DNA of 64,000 nucleotides from Bolinopsis microptera (lineage: Eukaryota > Ctenophora > Tentaculata > Lobata > Bolinopsidae). Below, piece after piece: positions 9,881 to 21,690 of the stretch. The stretch is from the NCBI RefSeq assembly GCF_026151205.1, contig NC_087073.1, positions 12,617,578-12,681,577 of the forward strand, read 5' to 3'. The notes beneath the pieces are model-generated. The model made no database searches and was not told the DNA's origin. It saw only the letters and a list, made by a program, of their open reading frames with translations. Every line of letters starts with the position of its first letter. Position 1 is the stretch's first letter. The translations under genes and the position numbers were made by a program.

Positions 9881-10160
9881 CAGTGGCAAAACGTACCTGT
9901 GTGCCGCCCCCTGCTAAAGTTTTTGTTGCCTCCCCCCCCCTTAAATTTGAAATTTTTCTTATGTCCTAATTTTAGAGAATATGTTAGTAAAATCTGAATA
10001 CGTTAGTAAAATCTGAAAAAGTGTGTTGACTAGAGCAAAACGTGCAATTTTGCTAACTTACTTATTTAAATTTTTAAAATTGTCCCACATTCAACTATTT
10101 GCCGCCCCCCCCCCCCCTTGCCCACAGCGGGAGTAGCGAGGAGTGATCATTTCGCCACTG
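9881..10160. mobile_element. 280-bp hAT-like MITE
   Basis: Ends CAGTGGCAAAA and TTTCGCCACTG form a short inverted repeat, and the flanking CTTAGAGA is duplicated perfectly (9873-9880 and 10161-10168). The CAGTG start and 8-bp duplication are typical of hAT elements. The interior has runs of C next to both ends and no open frame. Confidence 0.85.
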
Positions 10161-10426
10161 CTTAGAGATCATGTTCACTTAATTTACAGCTATGATATAC
10201 ATTGATCATTGTTAATGATAGCACGTGCCATCGAGAAGAAAGCGGCGCACGCTATACTTTGAAGAAATTTAGATGAGTAACATCCGTCAATGATATACAG
10301 AGTTGTCATCATGTGAACTCTACCCTAAATCTAGCCCATCACTAATCGGTGACAGCTCAAGGCCGAGCTGAACTCAATATACTTATAGTTATAGATCAAG
10401 TATAAAGAGTTGCGTTAAAATTTTAC

Positions 10427-10499
10427 CTTTGGTGTCGACAGGCGCTGATATTTTGAGGAAAACCAGCAGAGTGACTTCATTGATGAATAAGAATAGCAT
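10427..10499 (-). CDS. Signal-peptide exon of the PAN/sushi gene (candidate exon 1)
   Basis: ATG at 10499-10497 opens a 24-codon exon that ends in a GTAAAA donor at phase 1. The translation is a short hydrophobic leader (MLFLFINEVTLLVFLKISA) fitting an N-terminal secretion signal, which would suit the extracellular modules downstream on the same strand. The single acidic residue inside the hydrophobic core is untypical. A CAG lies just before the ATG, so an upstream non-coding exon is possible. Confidence 0.45.
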
Positions 10500-10630
10500 C
10501 CTGTGAAGATGAGATCAGATTGTTATTATCTGAACAACAGCCTGTGACTAAACATAACATAAGACATGGCTACCTAATTGTTTCAAGTGAAGAACTGTCA
10601 TTTACTATTGAATTGATAAAATATTGATAT

Positions 10631-11616
10631 CAGTGGTCGACCGGGGCCCCAGCCAAAATCACAACCCCCGGCCCTTCCCGGCCCGGGCCAAAATTTGGCA
10701 AATCGCCGGGGGTAAACCTTGTATCACGTGGTGACCCCCACTGTCGCTTCACTGTAGAGTTTCGACTATACAGGGGGAGCTGCGCACTCGTGCGTGGCGG
10801 GTCACACAACGTATGACAAGGTAAACCCCGGCCCGGCCAATAAATTTAACCCCGGCCCCGGCCAAAAACCATGCATTTGCCGGGGGCACAGCCGGGGATT
10901 TCATGAATGATTTTGGCACATTTTTGAAAAAAAACAAACACAATTTAATGGTAATTATGAGATTTCAAAGTTGAAAAATTTATTGTCTACGTTGAGTACG
11001 TTTAAATATAGAAAATACAACATACGGCTTAAATAAGACTACGGCTAGTAACATAAAAACTGTGGTTCTTCCTTGAAGTATGATCAGACTTTTCAGTTAA
11101 TCGTGCTGAGAAATTTGCGATAAAACATACGTAGAAACTAGAAAGTATAAATACTGCACTGCAGCTAAAACTACGGCTCAACGTAAACTACAGAGCCTAA
11201 CATTTATGGTAAATTTTTGTGAACCGAGCCATATTTGGATGTGGGATTACTTTAAAATCCCTAGGTCCAGATAAAGTAGAAGCTGAGGGTTATCCTCAGT
11301 TCCGAGTTGAGGATTAGAAATTAAGTATGGATCTCAGGATAATGAGGATTATCCTGAGTTGGTTCACAGCACGAAGTTGCGGTTTAATCCTCAAGTCGGT
11401 GAGGATAAGCTGCACCTTGAGTTTAATCCTTCCCAATTGCATCACACCAGCCTAAATTATTATCAAATTCATGTTTCAATTTCTGACTTCAGTTTGGTAA
11501 ATTCCCCCCAGCCCCGGCAAAATGGAAGATTTCCCGGCCCCGGCCAATTCTCAGTGGTCAGCCCCGGCCCCGGCTATATTGGGGAGAATCAGAATCCTGT
11601 CCCCGGTTGACCACTG
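10631..11616. mobile_element. 986-bp hAT-like non-autonomous element
   Basis: Terminal repeats CAGTGGTCGACCGGGG and CCCCGGTTGACCACTG, flanked by a perfect 8-bp duplication ATTGATAT (10623-10630 and 11617-11624), point to the hAT superfamily. Both subterminal regions repeat CCCCGGCC-type motifs many times. There is no transposase, and an open frame near the right end only reads through the repeat. It hosts a nested MITE at 10719-10819. Confidence 0.88.
10719..10819. mobile_element. ~100-bp MITE nested in the hAT-like element
   Basis: A 101-bp unit with ends TTGTATCACG and ACGTATGACAA, flanked by a perfect 8-bp duplication GGTAAACC (10711-10718 and 10820-10827). Same family as 3557-3653. It inserted after the hAT-like element, so the family was active later. 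Confidence 0.88.
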
Positions 11617-11624
11617 ATTGATAT

Positions 11625-12006
11625 GTTCATCCGTTCGATCACATAATACTGAAAAAATAAACTCATAAATCCTGTAAAATTCGTACACAGAGACCGTCAG
11701 AATCCTAAAATAACCTTGGCATATACTACACGTCAGTTATTTACACAAGACAGCCAACCAAAGACGTTTCTACTAAATCAATGACCAACCAATGATGATC
11801 TGTCGTTTCATTCACAAGGTACTCACGTGCTCAGTCTACAGCCATTGAACAATTTCAAATTCAGCTAATGGTGACAAGTCCCCATTACATTCATCTTAGC
11901 CTGATAGTTTCACTGCCTCCTAATTTATCCCTCTTCAATGTTGACGCGTCACGCCAGAATCCTAAAACAGTATTAAACCTGTTTTAGACCGTATTTCATC
12001 TCTGCC
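11625..12006. other. Non-coding stretch
   Basis: No exon, RNA gene or repeat recognised. Confidence 0.3.
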
Positions 12007-12370
12007 TGCAAACTTCCAAACACTTATTCGAGAAGAATGTACATTGCACATGAATTTCTGAGATTCACTGTACATTTACAATTGTAAATTGTAAATATCC
12101 AGTTATTTGCCACGATTTGTCGGGTATATCTCTAATAAATTAGGAGATCATGATAGATGTCTGTACTGCTTAGATCACTCCAAGATTTCATAGCAGGACA
12201 TAGTGACTCCGGATTGAACACAGGATACCATATTAATTAATACATTTAAAATACTGAACTCTACGAAAATAGGCCTTTAACTCTTTCTCCAAGCTGGGAA
12301 CCGTCATTTATGTTTACGAAATTTGCAAAATATACTAGTATCTGATCCAGTATTACTCTTGCTTCATTCT
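12007..12370. repeat. ~360-bp dispersed repeat, copy 1
   Basis: Aligns by eye with 26831-27195: shared blocks include ATAAATTAGGAGAT, TAGATGTCTGTACTGC, GGCCTTTAACTCTTTC and TAGTATCTGATCCAG, with an extra insertion here near 12215. No terminal repeats or open frame are evident. Confidence 0.75.
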
Positions 12371-12438
12371 CTTACTTCATTCTCTACACCATTCTGCCCT
12401 CCTCTAAATAAGCGAGTCTACAATCACCATTTGCGATC

Positions 12439-12830
12439 ACCATAGACATCTTGGATGAAGATCTGCTTGACGAGGTATCCAGATTTCTCACTGAGTGTAA
12501 AGAATCTGGTAAGTTTAACCAGATGAATGGAAGGTCAGTCCTCAAATACGGCGAAAGCTACACCTATTCTGGAGACTCAAATCCCACGTCCTCACCAGCC
12601 ATCCCACCAGTATTATCAGTGGCCATTGATAGAGTCACTTTTCAGTGTAAGCTCACCCACAAGCCTAACTCTGTGCTCCAAACTACTTCCCTCCAAGTGG
12701 TACAGAGGAAAGTATGTTACCCTTTTACTGTGATGACGAGCCAGAGATTCTTGCTGGCTCTGATATAGCAACAATTTCCATAGGAGAAGTTAGAAAAATA
12801 AGTTTTATGCCCATCCTTGAAGGACAATCA
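12439..12830 (+). pseudogene. AlkB-like 2-oxoglutarate/Fe(II) dioxygenase fragment, broken
   Basis: Two neighbouring frames together resemble an AlkB-type dioxygenase. The first (about 12451-12640) has NGRSVLKYGESYTYSG followed by a PPVL stretch, like the nucleotide-recognition part of the family. The second (about 12681-12829) has LPFYCDDEPEI, the place of the iron-binding His-x-Asp, followed by GSDIATISIGEVR. The frame changes between them and the metal-binding His reads Tyr, so it cannot be a normal enzyme. AlkB enzymes remove alkyl groups from DNA or RNA. Similar domains also occur in mobile elements and viral replicases, so this may be a piece of a mobile element rather than of a host gene. 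No intron signals are clear. Confidence 0.45.
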
Positions 12831-13392
12831 CCTACAAAAAATACGTATTTATTTATTTATTAAAAAAAATATTTTTTAATAATAATAAACAGAGGACCCA
12901 TGTAGCCGGTGGGCCCGACATGATACGACATATCTCGACACGTCGGGGTTTGTCGGGGTTTGTCGGGGTTTATTTTCTTTTTTCGAGCCTGGAGGTCATG
13001 ACCTCCTTTGGCAAAAATTTTTACTAGGATTTTACCCCCCAAAACTATTGAAAATTTATAAGCATTGAAATTTTAACAGTAATTCCAAGGTTTGTTTAAA
13101 AAGTTCTCATGTAATTGCACCTGTATTACGATTACTTAATATTCATGACCCTTATTTCCTATTCTAAACTGGTTAAGGATGTATAAAGAAAGGTCCCCCA
13201 AAGTGAGAACTACTCCTATTCCCCCACTTCCGTTTTGGTGGTTTTAAAGCTCTTATTTTCTAAGAATTTATTTCTAAAAACGGATTTGTTAGTCCAGGGG
13301 GGTTTATCAAACGCGGGTTAGGAAATCTCCTCTACAACCCCGCAGTTTAATTACTCTGTAAATTGATTCGAATCTCTTAACTTAAGAATCAG

Positions 13393-13397
<5 letters not shown>
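12831..13397. other. Non-coding stretch with a short GTCGGGGTTT repeat
   Basis: AT-rich, with three tandem GTCGGGGTTT units at about 12942-12971. Nothing else recognised. Confidence 0.35.

Positions 13398-13441
<44 letters not shown>
13398..13441. repeat. Poly-G homopolymer (44 G)
   Basis: Uninterrupted G run that opens a low-complexity block extending to about 16380. The exact length is probably unreliable. Confidence 0.8.
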
Positions 13442-13443
<2 letters not shown>

Positions 13444-13657
13444 ATGTTAATGTTCCCGACCTTTCTTTTTTTAAAAAGACAAAGATTGGGACATTTGGGA
13501 AAAGGGGGAATTTGGGGAACAGCTTTTGGAGACATTGGAGAAATTGGGGACTTTGGGGGGCTGGAGAAACGCTTTGGGCTTGGGGGAAAGAGCTTGGAGA
13601 TTGGGGTTGGGCTAAAAAGGTTTAGGGGGCATAGGGAAAATTGGAAAAGCGGGAGTC

Positions 13658-14290
<633 letters not shown>

Positions 14291-16380
14291 CCTGATTCTC
14301 CTGGTCTCTCCTCCGACTTCTCCCGAGCCCCCTTTTCAGCCTCCTCCTGATCCTCTTTGAGTTCCTCCTGAGTCCCCCCTCCTAGGTCCCCTCCTTCCCC
14401 CCTCAACCTTTCTCCTCTCCTCCCCCTCCTCCCTCCAGCTCCTCCTCAGTACCTCCCCAGCCCTCCTCCCCGCCCTCCCCCAGACCCCCAGTCCCCTTTC
14501 TCCCTTCCCAGTCCTCCTCCCCCTAGTTCCCCCAAAATCCCCCCCCTCCTTATTCCTCCTCCCCTCTCCTCAGTTTCCGGTCCCCCTCCTGAGCGTTCCT
14601 CCTCCGATCTTCCCCTGGGTCCCCCTCCCCAGTCCCCCTCCTCAGCCATCCCCCAAGTCCTCCCCAGTCCCCCCCTCCCCTTCGTCCCCTCCCCTGGGTC
14701 CTCTTCCTCTCTTCATCCTCTCCTCTTTCCCCTCGTCTCCCCCCTCCTTCTCGTCAGTCCTCCTCCTCAGCTTCCCCCAGTCCCCTCCCCTCCTCCTATC
14801 GCCTCCTCCCCCTAGTTTCCCCAGTCCCCTTCCTTCCTCCAAGGCCTCCCGAGTTTTCCCCTCTTTCCCCGGTCTCCTCCTGGGGGGGGGCCTCCTCCTC
14901 CTAGCCTACCTTTCCTTCCCGTCCTTTCCCCCTTTCCTTCTCCTCCTCCCTCCCGTACCCCTCAGTCTTTTTCCTCGCCTCCCCCCTCAGCCATCCCCCT
15001 CAGTACTCCTAGTCCTCCTCCTTTTCAGCCCCTCAGTCCCCTTCTTAGTTTCCTCCCCCCTTCCTAAGTCCCCTCCTGGGCCCTTTTCCCCTAGGCCTCC
15101 CGATCCTCCTTTTCCTCCTCAGTCCACCCCCTCCTCAGTCTCTTCCTCTCCTCCCCCTCCCCCCGGTCCCCTCCCCTCTCCTCCCTTCACACCTCCTAGC
15201 CCTCCTCCTCAGCCATCCCCTCAGTCCTCCCAGTCCCAATCCTCCTCCTCAGTCCTCCTCCCGGGTTTCTCCTCTTACCTCCCCGTCCCCGTTCCGTCCC
15301 TCCCCAGCCCCCTCCTTTTTCCTTTTCGTAGTTTCTTCTCCCCATTTCCCCAGTCCCCTCCCCCTCTATTTAGTCCCCCTCCTCCCCAGTTCCCTTTATC
15401 CTCTCTTTTCAGTTCCCGAGTCCTCCGGGGTTCCCCCTTTTCTCCCGATCCCCCGGGGCTAAACCCCAATTTTTTCTCCTTTTCCCCATCTTTTCTCCTC
15501 CTCCTCCCCCAGCATCCCCCTATATCCCCCTCACCCCCCCAATCTCCCCCCCTTTTCACCCCTTAACCCCACCTTTCCAACCCCCCCCCCCTACCCCCCC
15601 CCCTCCCCACCCCCCCCCTCCCCCAGCCTCCCCCCCCAAACTCTCACCATTTCCCCACCCCTCACACCCCAACCCCCCCTACCCCCCACCACACCCCCAG
15701 TTCCTTTCCCCCTTCCTTCCCCCCCCCTCCCGGTTCCTTCCCCTTACTCCCCCCCCCCTAGCTCCCGGGCCCCCCATCCCCCTCCCCCCCCCCCATTTCC
15801 CTTTCCCCCTCCTTATCACCCCCCTCGCCTTTCTCAGCCATCCTCCCGCCACCTCCTCCCCCATCCTCTCACCCCTCCCCCACCCCCCTCGCCTTCCCAG
15901 ATCCTAGTCCCCCTCCCTTTTGTTCCTCAGCCCTTTCCCGGTCCCCTCCTGGGGCCCCTTTCTTTGGTCCCCCTCCTGGGTACCTTTTGTCCCCCCCCTT
16001 CCCCCTGTTTCTTTGCCCCCCTCCCCCTGGTCCTCTCCCGGGGGCCCCCCCCCAGTTTCTCCCCTTTTTCCCTTTTCCCCTCATCCTCCCCCCTCCCTCC
16101 TCCTCCTCCCAGTATTCCCAAGGGCATCCCCCTCCCTCCCCCTCCCCTCCCCCTCTCCTAGTTTTTGGTCCCCCCGGTTACCCCCCCCCCCGAGTCCCCC
16201 TCCTCACCCCCTCAGCTCCCCTTCTAATATAATTTTGTCCCAATTTTTAAAAAAGCGCCCTGTTCGTTCCAATTTTGTGTGTTCCAAAGTCCCAATGTCT
16301 CGGCTTTTTTTCTGCCCCTTTTTTTTCCCAAAAAAAACCCCCCCGGGTTGGGAAATTGGGGTTGTCACCCCCCCCTTTTG
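14291..16380. repeat. Degenerate C/T-rich minisatellite-like block
   Basis: Pyrimidine-only sequence in which CCCCAGTCCCCTCC, CCTCCTCAGTCC and CAGCCATCCCC recur irregularly, as if a tandem unit of 15-25 bp had decayed or been mis-sequenced. The right edge (16300-16380) also has odd homopolymer runs, which suggests low consensus quality rather than biology. Confidence 0.6.
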
Positions 16381-16399
16381 AAATTCATTGACCTGAAAG

Positions 16400-17467
16400 C
16401 TTTTTGATATGACCCCAAAAAAAATTTTATAAAACTAGAGGGATGTGGAGTGAGGGAGTTGCAAATAACCTCATTAAAAGCTACTCAACAAACAGGCAAC
16501 AATACACCGAAGTTGTAGGAGAAAAATCAGATACCCTATCTATTCAATTTGGTGTCCCACAGGGTTCAATTCTTGGACCTCTCCTATTTCTTCTTTATAT
16601 GAACGACATCACAAACATTTCTAAACTAGGATCATTTGTTACCTTTGCTGATGATACCAATATATTTGTTGTCGGCAAAACAAAACGTGAGGCATATGAA
16701 CGAGGAAATGAGCTTTTGTCATCATTACAGTCTTATTTAATGAGAGCAAATAAGTTACATATAAACATGTCCAAGTGCTGCTACATACACTTCAAACCCA
16801 CCATGGCAGGTTCTAAGTCAGAGATTTTATCACACCCTGAAGTTGCACTAACTATAGACAACTTTCCAATAAAAAAAGGTTCATCCGCAAAATTTCTGGG
16901 TGTTATAATTGACGAGAACCTATCATGGGAAGATCACATCAAAGCACTTAAGCGAACTCTAAATCATTCCACATCCACTTTATGTAGACTTTGCTGCTCC
17001 CTTCCATAATTTCTACACCAACAATTATAGTATACCCTGTTCGAATCACATCTTTCCTACTGTATATCTGTATGGGGTGGGGCAGCGAAACAACGTATAA
17101 GCTCATTATTTACTGCTCAGAAGTACTGTCTCATCTGAGTACTATTTGGTGACAGGCTAGGCTGGCGTACCTTGATAAGTTTAAGATTTGTGCACGTACT
17201 AGGCCTATAGGACACCAGAAACTTGACCAAAAATTTTTCATAAAAGAGCACACCAAACCGATATTTAAGCATAATAATATTCTAGCTATACAAAATCTCT
17301 ATACATACCACAGTTACCTTGAGCTTTACAAGATAATGAAATTCCGTGCTTCAATATCCCTACATGAGGGTTATACATGTTCCTCGAGGAAACCCTGCTT
17401 TCTAATCTGTCAGGCAGACCCACCTGACAATCACAACACTAGATCAAACAAAATTTTAACATTTTAA
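16400..17467 (+). mobile_element. CR1/jockey-like LINE fragment
   Basis: A reverse-transcriptase fragment whose 5' side is lost in the low-complexity block. The coding trace runs through to a stop near 17467 and then ends without an obvious simple-repeat tail. Confidence 0.7.
16443..17467 (+). pseudogene. CR1/jockey-like reverse transcriptase, frameshifted
   Basis: The first frame (to 17009) has the palm-domain landmarks of a LINE reverse transcriptase: FGVPQGSILGPLLFLLYMND, the catalytic box FADDTNIF, and FLGVIIDENLSWEDHI. After the stop at 17009 the trace continues in other frames, with SYCISVWGG near 17060 and a C-terminal region up to about 17467, so at least two frameshifts are present. 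The fingers and the endonuclease upstream are missing. The GVPQGS plus FADD combination and the VWGG motif favour the CR1/jockey group. Confidence 0.75.
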
Positions 17468-19762
17468 CCCCAAAATTCAGAATGACTGACTTTACTACTA
17501 GTGTAATGTGCTTGCGAGTTGCGAGGTAAGCTAAAACGTGCGCTATTAACGAATCAACGTAATCACGTTCTGCTTGATTGGACCGTCAAAGATTTTGACT
17601 GCGCAAATCTTATTACCCAAACATTATAACTGGCTGGTCACACACATCTCAATTAAAATTACCCTAGGCTACTGTTTTCCAAGTCTTGTCCTGTGAGTAA
17701 AGTATGAGTGAGAAAGTTTTAATAAAATTATTGTATATTTACTTTTGAATTTTAAAAATCTAAAATAAAGTTTAAAGAAATTTTTAATTAGCACTGTATA
17801 GTTTAAGATATTTATAGCTTATTAGAACCATTGATACAAAGGCCATAATCTTTCGCCAGCTCTCCAATATTCACCTTGAAGCTGTATTTTATATCCTTGA
17901 ACTACACAATATAAACTAAAGCATGTTTTAGTGTAGACTTTTTGTCACAACTAGACTGCAACTTATACAACTATAAACAGAACCCCTAATGTCTGCTAAC
18001 AATTTTTCTTCTAGTCCTAATCTGAGCCTTGTCTCTATAAACTTAACTGAACTAGCGTTTCGGTGTGTGCAAAAGCTTCCAGGCATGCGCATTCCTTGCC
18101 CCGTTAGTTACCTGTCCTTCCAAAACCAAACTAGCAGTCAAGGACAAAAAGTCATACACCAAATGCAATGGGCATTATATTTTATGAATTGTTTTACATC
18201 TTTTTATTCTGTAAAAATGTGCTAAAATTAAATTTCTTGTTTCATTGAATTTCTTGTTTCATTGATTAATTTTGCGATTAAATAATATTAATCTTACACC
18301 ATTCTAGAGGCAAACATCATATTATACGATATAGAGGCAAAAAAAGTTGCATTCAAATTAAAAAATGGTTGGTTCTATCACAAATTTCAGTCGAGATGGT
18401 GGTGCAGGTGTCAGCAAAATGGTAATAACAAAGAGTAATAAACAGTCTGGTTTCATCATACCGATGTATCAATGAAACAATAAGTTTTCAATGAAACAAT
18501 AAGTTTTATTTTACATTCCTTTAATCATAATTATAGAATATTGAGCTTAAACCACGAATTAGTTAACTAGAAGTAAACTTGGGGAAATATTCTTTGGTGA
18601 TTGTAATTATTTTAAGAACTTTATTTGGTTGTTAGTATTTTTATTATGGCAAGTGGTTGAATTTAGTGAGACAATGTCAGTTTCTCTATTGCCTTAGAAA
18701 ACTTTCTACAGTTTTGCAATAGGCAATGCTGAATGGCAGGAACGAGGGACCAAAACGCTTGGGGCTAATAATGGCCCATGCTTAACTTGGGGCTAACAAT
18801 GGCCCATATCTACTGGTACCACTATTGCAAACACAGCAGTAAAGCACGATCAATAATAAATCAAAAGATAGGTATTTTAGAGTTCTGATGAAAACGAAGC
18901 CAAATAAATTTCTATGCGCTCATTATATCACCTTAGGATTCAGATGCAACATATTTCTGTAATTTAGTATATTGCGTTAACTAAGGACGAATAGGACCGT
19001 CATGACTTTGCAACGTGGCTCTGGACGGGATAATACTCAATGTGATCTTTTGCATTTTGCAGTGAGGTGGTGGGATAAAGAGAAAACACATCATATTACA
19101 AATGTTTTGACTGGGCTTGCTTAAGAGTTGAAGACTGAGAGCTCATAAAACCATACTCAATGCGAATGAGTGGTAAAGCTTCTAGAATTTTCTATCACTA
19201 AACAGAGCGACCAGTAATGGCATCATCTCATCCTGCTCGCTGCGTCTTTGGTATAAGTTCTCAAAGTGATCACATGACTGAACTAAGCCTGTTAAAGCAA
19301 AGTATTAGCCCGCCAGCCAATTGTTTTCCAGGACTCTAAATTTCTGGGCCATGTGATGAATCGTGTCACACAACAGCTAACGCAAACCACAAGATCCTGC
19401 TTGGACTGCTTGCTCAGACCTAGCTAGTTTACCTGAATAATTCATTGGAATTGCTATTCGTGCATTCTATATGCTTCAGACTGAGCGGTCTGACAAGCAG
19501 TGTAACTCATTGTCCTGGTAGCCCTGTCCCTCAAAATACAGAAGAACAGCGATCAAGGGAGTCTTTGGAGGAGTTTTAATTGAAATTATGATAATTTGGA
19601 TAATTTGGGGCGTCGAGAATATCTCAAGCCGAACTGCCAAAGGTTAAACGGTTTGTCCGTGTTATTGGCCTTTATTATGGCTCATTGGCCGTTATTGGCT
19701 TCAAACTGCTGTGCAGGACATTCAAGTCAGTCAAAAACTGTTAGAAGAATACCCTTCTAAGG
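17468..19762. other. Non-coding stretch
   Basis: No exon, RNA gene or bounded element recognised on either strand. Short local repeats occur (TTTCTTGTTTCATTGA near 18230-18265, and GGGGCTAAYAATGGCCCA twice near 18760-18805). Confidence 0.3.
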
Positions 19763-20050
19763 ACATGGTGTTGCTATGTTCAAAGGAGAGACAGAGAGGT
19801 AGAGTGTCACATCTGTTAGCACATTCCTCTCTCAAACCAATCGCCATCCTACTTCCCAGTTCAGTACACCAGCCTAGAATATCCTCGATTTCTAGTGAGT
19901 ATCCTACAGGGCAACTGTCTGAAATCTCTGAAAAAGTGTGTTACTAGAGCAAAACGTGCAATTTTGCTAGTACTTATTTAAATATTCAAAATTGTCCCAC
20001 ATTCAACGATTTCGGCCCCCTCCCCTCCCGCACAGCAGCGGTAGCGAGGA
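19763..20050. repeat. Partial duplicate of 9174-10145 with internal deletions
   Basis: Three blocks match in the same order: the PAN-exon part (9174-9230), an intron block (9723-9828) and the right half of the hAT-like MITE (about 10010-10145). The spacers between them are missing. It is a non-functional segmental copy of the secreted-protein gene region. Confidence 0.8.
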
Positions 20051-21612
20051 GTGACTTTTCTCTGCCTTACTGTACGATATCAGTTAAGCTTTCAGGGTTT
20101 TATTGATTCTCGACTGAAAACTGTCGATTTGTTTGTAACCCTTTCTGATTGAATAACTTATTCTGAACGTCAGCAAGCTCTTCAAAGAGGTTTTGGCCCC
20201 TGACTTAAGCAAATAGACCTCCAAACAGCCACTTTTCAATAACTTAACACAGTCCAAAGAACAGTTTTTTTAAACAATCTTGAACAGAAACTCTGAAATT
20301 TTCTTATTGGTTCTTCCATCCTTCTCAATCTCAATCAGATTAGCCAAAAGCTCAACTTGCTAAGATCTATTCTCCTTAGCTTATGTACAGTTGATAAAAA
20401 AAGCTTCTAGCGTTTCCTGTATTTTGGTTGCCATAAGGCTCAGGTTCTAGATTATTATCCAAGGAACCACTGTACCAAACCCAAGGATCAGGGAGTGCAA
20501 GTGCCTGGCCTGGTTATCTGAACTAAGAAACGCAAAGGTCTAAAATGTTAGAGCTGGTTATGGTTCCAATTTTACTAGTAATTTTGGGTAATTTAAGGTA
20601 AACCTCAAACTTTGGCACGATATCTCAGGAACTTAAGATTGGATTTTGATTCGGTTTATTCTACTTTAGCACCTCTATAATATACCAAAAATATGTAATA
20701 TTGACCTCGGACCGCCCCCTTTGGCATTAAGGGGCAGGACATTAAATTCCTGATTTGAAGACCCTTGCAGCAGTGCATTTCATCAGCTTAATCCCGTTTA
20801 TGAAAAATTTAGTGTTTTTTTTGTGACATTGCTAATTGCATTCTCAGTATATTCGTCAATTTTTTAGAATATTCTAGTTAATATTTATTTAATACTCACT
20901 GATATTGTACTGCAGCTTAGGAGTAAATGCTGCATAACTTGATCCGAAAATAAGTATGACCTCATATTGCCTACTAACAGCTCATCTTTTGTCTGCAGCC
21001 TTTAGGCGACAAAACCTACATTGATGAGCAGTTAGTATGTGGACTCACAGAAATTACTGCAAGGAGAAATGTTACCTTCCACTTAACTTCTAACTGCAGC
21101 TTCAAAGTCAGTACCTAATGTAAACTTCCTGCTCTTGGGTTTTCTTATGCCACATTGTAACATTCATTTCTATTGCCACAGGAGAATTTTTAATTGTGGT
21201 GTTGTCATTTTTTGTAGAATTTGTAATGGTACTGTCATATTGTGAGCTTTCTGAGCTTTGTGTCAATTTTTGGGATCATTTCATTTTTCCTTTTTGCACC
21301 ACTTGCTTTTTGATTTGTACGTATTTTCGAGTACCTGATATCAAGTTGCATAAATATTTATCTAGAGCTAATGCTTTAACTGCCATAATTTACTGAAATT
21401 AGGTGTTAATCTTCTGTGATGTTATTTTGACACTATACATATAATATATATATCAGTAATGATATGAGGGTAATGAATATGCGACTAATGCCATGGCAAG
21501 GCTTACCCCCACTATAATATTACTCCCAAACTTTATAAGCTTTACGATCCAAACCACAACTTTAAGTCATTGACATTTTAATTAAATACCTTTTAGCAAG
21601 TAACTTGTCCTC
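20051..21612. other. Upstream flank of the nuclear-receptor gene
   Basis: No confident exon. A TAA in frame lies 9 bp before the ATG at 21613, and an AG at 21592-21600 could join an untranslated exon further upstream. A segment at about 20999-21117 after CTGCAG stays open but matches nothing I know. Confidence 0.3.
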
Positions 21613-21690
21613 ATGCAATCCCTGGACCAACTGTTGCAGACCAATATGCAGAGCAACCTCCTTGCTCACCAACAGTTCAGACAAAACCAG
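21613..21690 (+). CDS. Nuclear-receptor exon 1 (coding start)
   Basis: ATG followed by a Gln/Leu-rich stretch (MQSLDQLLQTN). It ends CAG before GTTTGT at phase 0. A stop in frame just upstream supports this ATG, unless splicing uses the AG inside the exon. Confidence 0.55.
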
